A stretch of DNA of 16,700 bases from Bacteroidales bacterium (GTDB lineage: Bacteria; Bacteroidota; Bacteroidia; Bacteroidales; UBA12077): assembly GCA_030156305.1 (NCBI GenBank), contig JASGMZ010000036.1, positions 1 through 16,700 of the forward strand, read 5' to 3'. This document shows, in pieces, positions 14,566 through 16,700 of the stretch. Each line of letters starts with the position of its first letter. Position 1 is the stretch's first letter. The translations under genes and the position numbers were made by a program. The notes below the pieces were generated by a model. That model saw only the letters and a program-made list of their open reading frames with translations, did not search any database and was not told the origin of the DNA.

Positions 14566-15162
14566 CTAAAGAATAATTGCTATTAAAAAAGGGACTAATA
14601 TAGTTAATACAATACCAGAAAAAACAGAAATAATGGCATAATCAGAGCCAATATATTTTGTAATTATGGGTAATGTTGTATCCATTGCTGTAGCACCGCC
14701 TGAGGATATTGGAGCTAATTTTCCAAAATAACGGGCAAATAATGGTGTTAGAAGCAATGTGATAATTTCGCGGGTTATATTTGATAATAGTGCAATTACA
14801 CCCAGCATGTCGCTGGCAACTTCTGAAATTAATACACTTGATAAACTGTAATATCCAAAACCGGAACCTATAGCTAAGGATTCAACTAGATTCAATTGAT
14901 TTTGTAATAGTGCAAAAATCGAAACGCCAATATAGGTTCCTGTAATCACTGAAAAGGGAACGAGTAAAATTTTAAAATTTATTTGTTTAATTACTTGTAA
15001 TGATTTTTTATTACTGCCAATTCCAATGCCTACAAGAAACATTAAAAGATACAGCGCATAAAGGCTGTAATCATTTTTAAGGAAATGATCAGGCAATAAT
15101 TGATATATTCCGGCTAAAAGGCCTAAAATAAAAAACAATAAAATAATGATACTACCTTTCAT
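14566..15162 (-). CDS. lysO: LysO-type lysine exporter, C-terminal part
   Basis: A 198-residue membrane protein covering the second part of LysO (YbjE), which in E. coli is one chain of about 299 residues that exports L-lysine and thialysine. It shows the core LysO stretch SGFGYYSLSSVLISE, then NITREIITLLLTP, then SGGATAMDTTLPI, and ends in a hydrophobic VPFLIAIIL. About six membrane helices are expected. Two in-frame ATGs exist, at 15174 and 15162. I prefer 15162 because a GGAGG lies 5 bases before it and because the protein then aligns in phase with the N-terminal partner. The longer form adds MEEK. It overlaps the upstream gene by 11 bases (23 with the longer start), suggesting translational coupling. 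With the 96-residue partner the total is 294, almost the length of E. coli LysO. Confidence 0.88.
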   Translation of the reverse strand: MKGSIIILLFFILGLLAGIYQLLPDHFLKNDYSLYALYLLMFLVGIGIGSNKKSLQVIKQINFKILLVPFSVITGTYIGVSIFALLQNQLNLVESLAIGSGFGYYSLSSVLISEVASDMLGVIALLSNITREIITLLLTPLFARYFGKLAPISSGGATAMDTTLPIITKYIGSDYAIISVFSGIVLTILVPFLIAIIL

Positions 15163-15442
15163 TTTTTCCTCCATTCTTTTTAAAAAACAGATGATAAGTA
15201 ATCCAGGCAGTTAAAATACTTCCTGCAACAGCAAAAAGGGTAATGGCGATGGATAAATAACCTATGTTGTCGAAATTGGATAATATTTCTTTATTAGTAC
15301 CTACGGATAATCCTAATAAAAATAATAACAAATAGATGGCCCAGTTGGTAAATTTTGAAATCCATTGAAGAAAAATTGTTTGGTGATGAAAAATCCATCC
15401 AACGATGATGCCTAAAGTCATGAGTAAAAGTACGGGAATCAT
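15152..15442 (-). CDS. LysO-type lysine exporter, N-terminal part
   Basis: A 96-residue protein with three predicted membrane helices (about residues 3-16, 30-46 and 58-80) and a charged tail KKNGGKNER. Its sequence (LGIIVGWIF, then WAIYLLLFLLGLSVG) resembles the first 90 residues of E. coli LysO. The split between it and the following gene falls at about the place where E. coli LysO has a polar linker. The ATG overlaps the stop of the upstream YbaN-like gene in an ATGA, and its own stop lies within the start of the LysO C-terminal gene. I take this as a genuine two-gene form of the transporter rather than a frameshift, since each part has its own start, the second has a Shine-Dalgarno sequence, and the charged tail looks like a natural end. 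The two parts probably assemble in the inner membrane. Confidence 0.85.
   Translation of the reverse strand: MIPVLLLMTLGIIVGWIFHHQTIFLQWISKFTNWAIYLLLFLLGLSVGTNKEILSNFDNIGYLSIAITLFAVAGSILTAWITYHLFFKKNGGKNER
15168..15172 (-). promoter_or_regulatory. Shine-Dalgarno sequence deciding the LysO C-part start
   Basis: GGAGG on the minus strand, followed by five A and then the ATG at 15162-15160. It is one of the few clear Shine-Dalgarno sites in the window and lies inside the end of the upstream gene. It favours the inner start over the ATG at 15174, whose G it overlaps. Confidence 0.6.
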
Positions 15443-15840
15443 AAGGCTCTGTTTGATTTAAATGAAAGAATATGTAAAGTAACAGCCAATGCAATGATTA
15501 TTAGTAAAATTTTAACCCAAAAATGAGGGACAGCAAAAATTGCTGTTAGTAAGATGGTTATCCACAATAAAGAGATAGCATAAATTTTTGTTTTTTTAGG
15601 AATTGTTTTGTATTGAATATAATTTTGCAAATGGATTCCGAGGTATTTATGATTCATTAACCAATGATATAACCTTTTTGAACTGCGTAAAAACAGTGCG
15701 GCTGATAAAAGTAGGAAAGGGGTAGTGGGTAAAAGGGGTAAGAAAATACCTAATACACCAAGCCCTAACGAGATACTCCCTGTTATAATTAAAATAAATT
15801 TTAAAATTTTATTTTCTGTTTGTTTTATTTCCTTAACCAA
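15439..15840 (-). CDS. YbaN/DUF454 family inner-membrane protein
   Basis: A 133-residue protein matching the YbaN family (DUF454). The hallmark is GLGVLGIFLPLLPTTPFLLL at about residues 26-45, followed by SAALFLRSSKRLYHWL, a polar stretch with YIQYKTIPKKTK, and two further hydrophobic helices at about 87-105 and 107-125. About four membrane segments are likely. Its function is unknown in any organism I can name with confidence. The start codon is TTG: an upstream in-frame stop (minus-strand TAA at 15867-15865) and the lack of any ATG or GTG before the first helix leave it as the only usual choice. The stop overlaps the start of the LysO N-part gene by four bases (ATGA), so the three genes form one operon, led by this gene and a good promoter. 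Confidence 0.85.
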   Translation of the reverse strand: MVKEIKQTENKILKFILIITGSISLGLGVLGIFLPLLPTTPFLLLSAALFLRSSKRLYHWLMNHKYLGIHLQNYIQYKTIPKKTKIYAISLLWITILLTAIFAVPHFWVKILLIIIALAVTLHILSFKSNRAL

Positions 15841-15874
15841 TAGTTGTAAATGTTTATTTAGATGTTAAAAAATG

Positions 15875-15905
15875 CAAAAATAAAAATACAAATAACGAAT
15901 AACAA
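15875..15905 (-). promoter_or_regulatory. Putative promoter of the YbaN-LysO operon
   Basis: On the minus strand, TTG at 15905-15903, a 20-base spacer, then TATTTTTG at 15882-15875, a perfect TAnnTTTG. The start site near 15870 leaves a leader of about 30 bases before the TTG start codon at 15840. The -7 box is the same as that of rpsO. Confidence 0.6.
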
Positions 15906-16080
15906 TAAAACGATAACCTGTTCTGCTAAAATATATTTTATACGGTATGTTTTTTGTTTAAATGAGTAGGCAGATTCTTTTTAGATATTTATTTTATTGT
16001 TGAATATTTTGTTTTATTTAAAGATTAGCCTTACAACAAATCTTTATTTTAATCGTATTATGAACAGAAATTGAAAGGAG

Positions 16081-16683
16081 ATGAGATTTTTTAGAATAAT
16101 TCAATGGGGTATAGTCTTTCTTCTTTTTTCTGATTTTGTTTATGCTCAAAATCAGGCAGATGCTGATACAATAGTTGTAACCAAAACAGTTATTGATAAT
16201 GGGGATACCATTCCCAATGTTGTGTTAGGAGAAGTTATTATTTTCCCTGAAAAGACATTTAAAAACCGTTATCAAGCCTGGAGGTACCGAAAATTGGTGA
16301 GAGATTTAAAAAAAGTGTATCCCTATGCCAAACTTGCAAAGAAAAAGCTGGGCCAGATGGAAAAGGAGTTTTTGGAATTGGAGACTGAGAAAGAACGCAA
16401 AAGATATGTAAAAACCATTGAAAAACAATTGATGGATGAATTTGGGGATGAGTTAAAAAAGTTAACCATAACACAAGGGCGGTTGCTTTTAAAATTAATC
16501 GATCGCGAAATCGGAAGCACATCTTATGTTCTGCTCCAGGAATTACGAGGTAATTTTTCTGCATTTTTTTGGCAGTCTATTGCTCGTTTATTTGGGTCTG
16601 ATTTAAAATCAGAATACGATCCGCAGGGAGAGGATCGTATGATAGAACGAATTGTTTTACTTATTGAACACAATCAAATTTAA
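16081..16683 (+). CDS. Secreted DUF4294 family protein
   Basis: A 200-residue protein with a signal peptide (MRFFR, hydrophobic core about 6-20, likely cut after YA at 21-22). The mature part shows the DUF4294 pattern: VVLGEVIIFPEK, then YRKLVRDLKKVYPYAKLAKKKL, then RYVKTIEKQLMDEFGDELKKLTITQGRLLLKLIDRE, then FFWQSIARLFG and a conserved end near YDPQGEDRMIERIV. The family is found mainly in Bacteroidota and has no established function that I know. The highly charged helical middle and the export signal suggest a periplasmic or envelope-attached role. An AAAGGAG sequence directly abuts the ATG with no spacer, which is too close for a working Shine-Dalgarno interaction, but no alternative start lies nearby. 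The 240 bases upstream hold the divergent YbaN promoter; I see no well-spaced promoter for this gene. Confidence 0.85.
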   Translation: MRFFRIIQWGIVFLLFSDFVYAQNQADADTIVVTKTVIDNGDTIPNVVLGEVIIFPEKTFKNRYQAWRYRKLVRDLKKVYPYAKLAKKKLGQMEKEFLELETEKERKRYVKTIEKQLMDEFGDELKKLTITQGRLLLKLIDREIGSTSYVLLQELRGNFSAFFWQSIARLFGSDLKSEYDPQGEDRMIERIVLLIEHNQI

Positions 16684-16700
16684 TCATCTATATTAAATAG

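Noticed and set aside
14480..14570. ArgR-like boxes (TGAAT...ATTCA pieces) upstream of arginine deiminase
   Set aside because: The half-sites are at wrong spacings or carry mismatches, and the region is so AT-rich that such pieces are expected by chance.
15152..15174. The LysO gene overlap as a frameshift or sequencing error
   Set aside because: The second gene has its own start with a well-placed GGAGG, and the first ends in a charged tail after its third helix, so a real two-gene form is the better reading.

Overview
The window looks like an ordinary chromosomal stretch of a Bacteroidota bacterium, probably in or near the Bacteroidales. The evidence is AT-rich DNA, A-rich leaders that mostly lack Shine-Dalgarno sequences, several upstream matches to the Bacteroidota promoter pattern (TTG or TTTG, about 20 nt, then TAnnTTTG), many predicted lipoproteins, and a DUF4294-type protein. 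Most genes are housekeeping or envelope genes. I see no CRISPR array, tRNA, rRNA, phage or defence module. No gene-free stretch exceeds 300 bases.

Layout. Positions 1-182 hold the 3' end of a gene entering from the left, probably a transposase. Next come a 62-residue membrane protein and a 745-residue S41-type protease lipoprotein, which may form an operon. A secreted protein with a carboxypeptidase-regulatory-like domain follows. Then comes rpsO (ribosomal protein S15) and pnp (polynucleotide phosphorylase), in the classic order with a terminator-like hairpin between them. After these lie a prolyl-oligopeptidase-family lipoprotein, a deoxynucleoside kinase with a GTG start, and an OmpA-like/TPR lipoprotein. 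That last gene meets a convergent SpoU/TrmH RNA methyltransferase at a strong bidirectional terminator.

The right part holds sucC (succinyl-CoA ligase beta), whose end lies one base from the end of a convergent arginine deiminase gene. Upstream of the deiminase on the same strand is a tightly overlapping three-gene operon. It encodes a YbaN/DUF454 membrane protein followed by two proteins that together equal one LysO lysine exporter. The last gene encodes a secreted DUF4294 protein.

How the genes fit together: rpsO and pnp link translation and RNA decay. The two peptidase lipoproteins and the OmpA/TPR lipoprotein work in the envelope. The deiminase and the split LysO exporter both handle basic amino acids, but their co-regulation is only a hypothesis. 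The points most worth checking are the LysO split into two halves that resemble each other, an apparent promoter nested in the terminator hairpin before the deoxynucleoside kinase, and an apparent internal duplication in the S41 protease. I did not find a convincing new multi-gene system.
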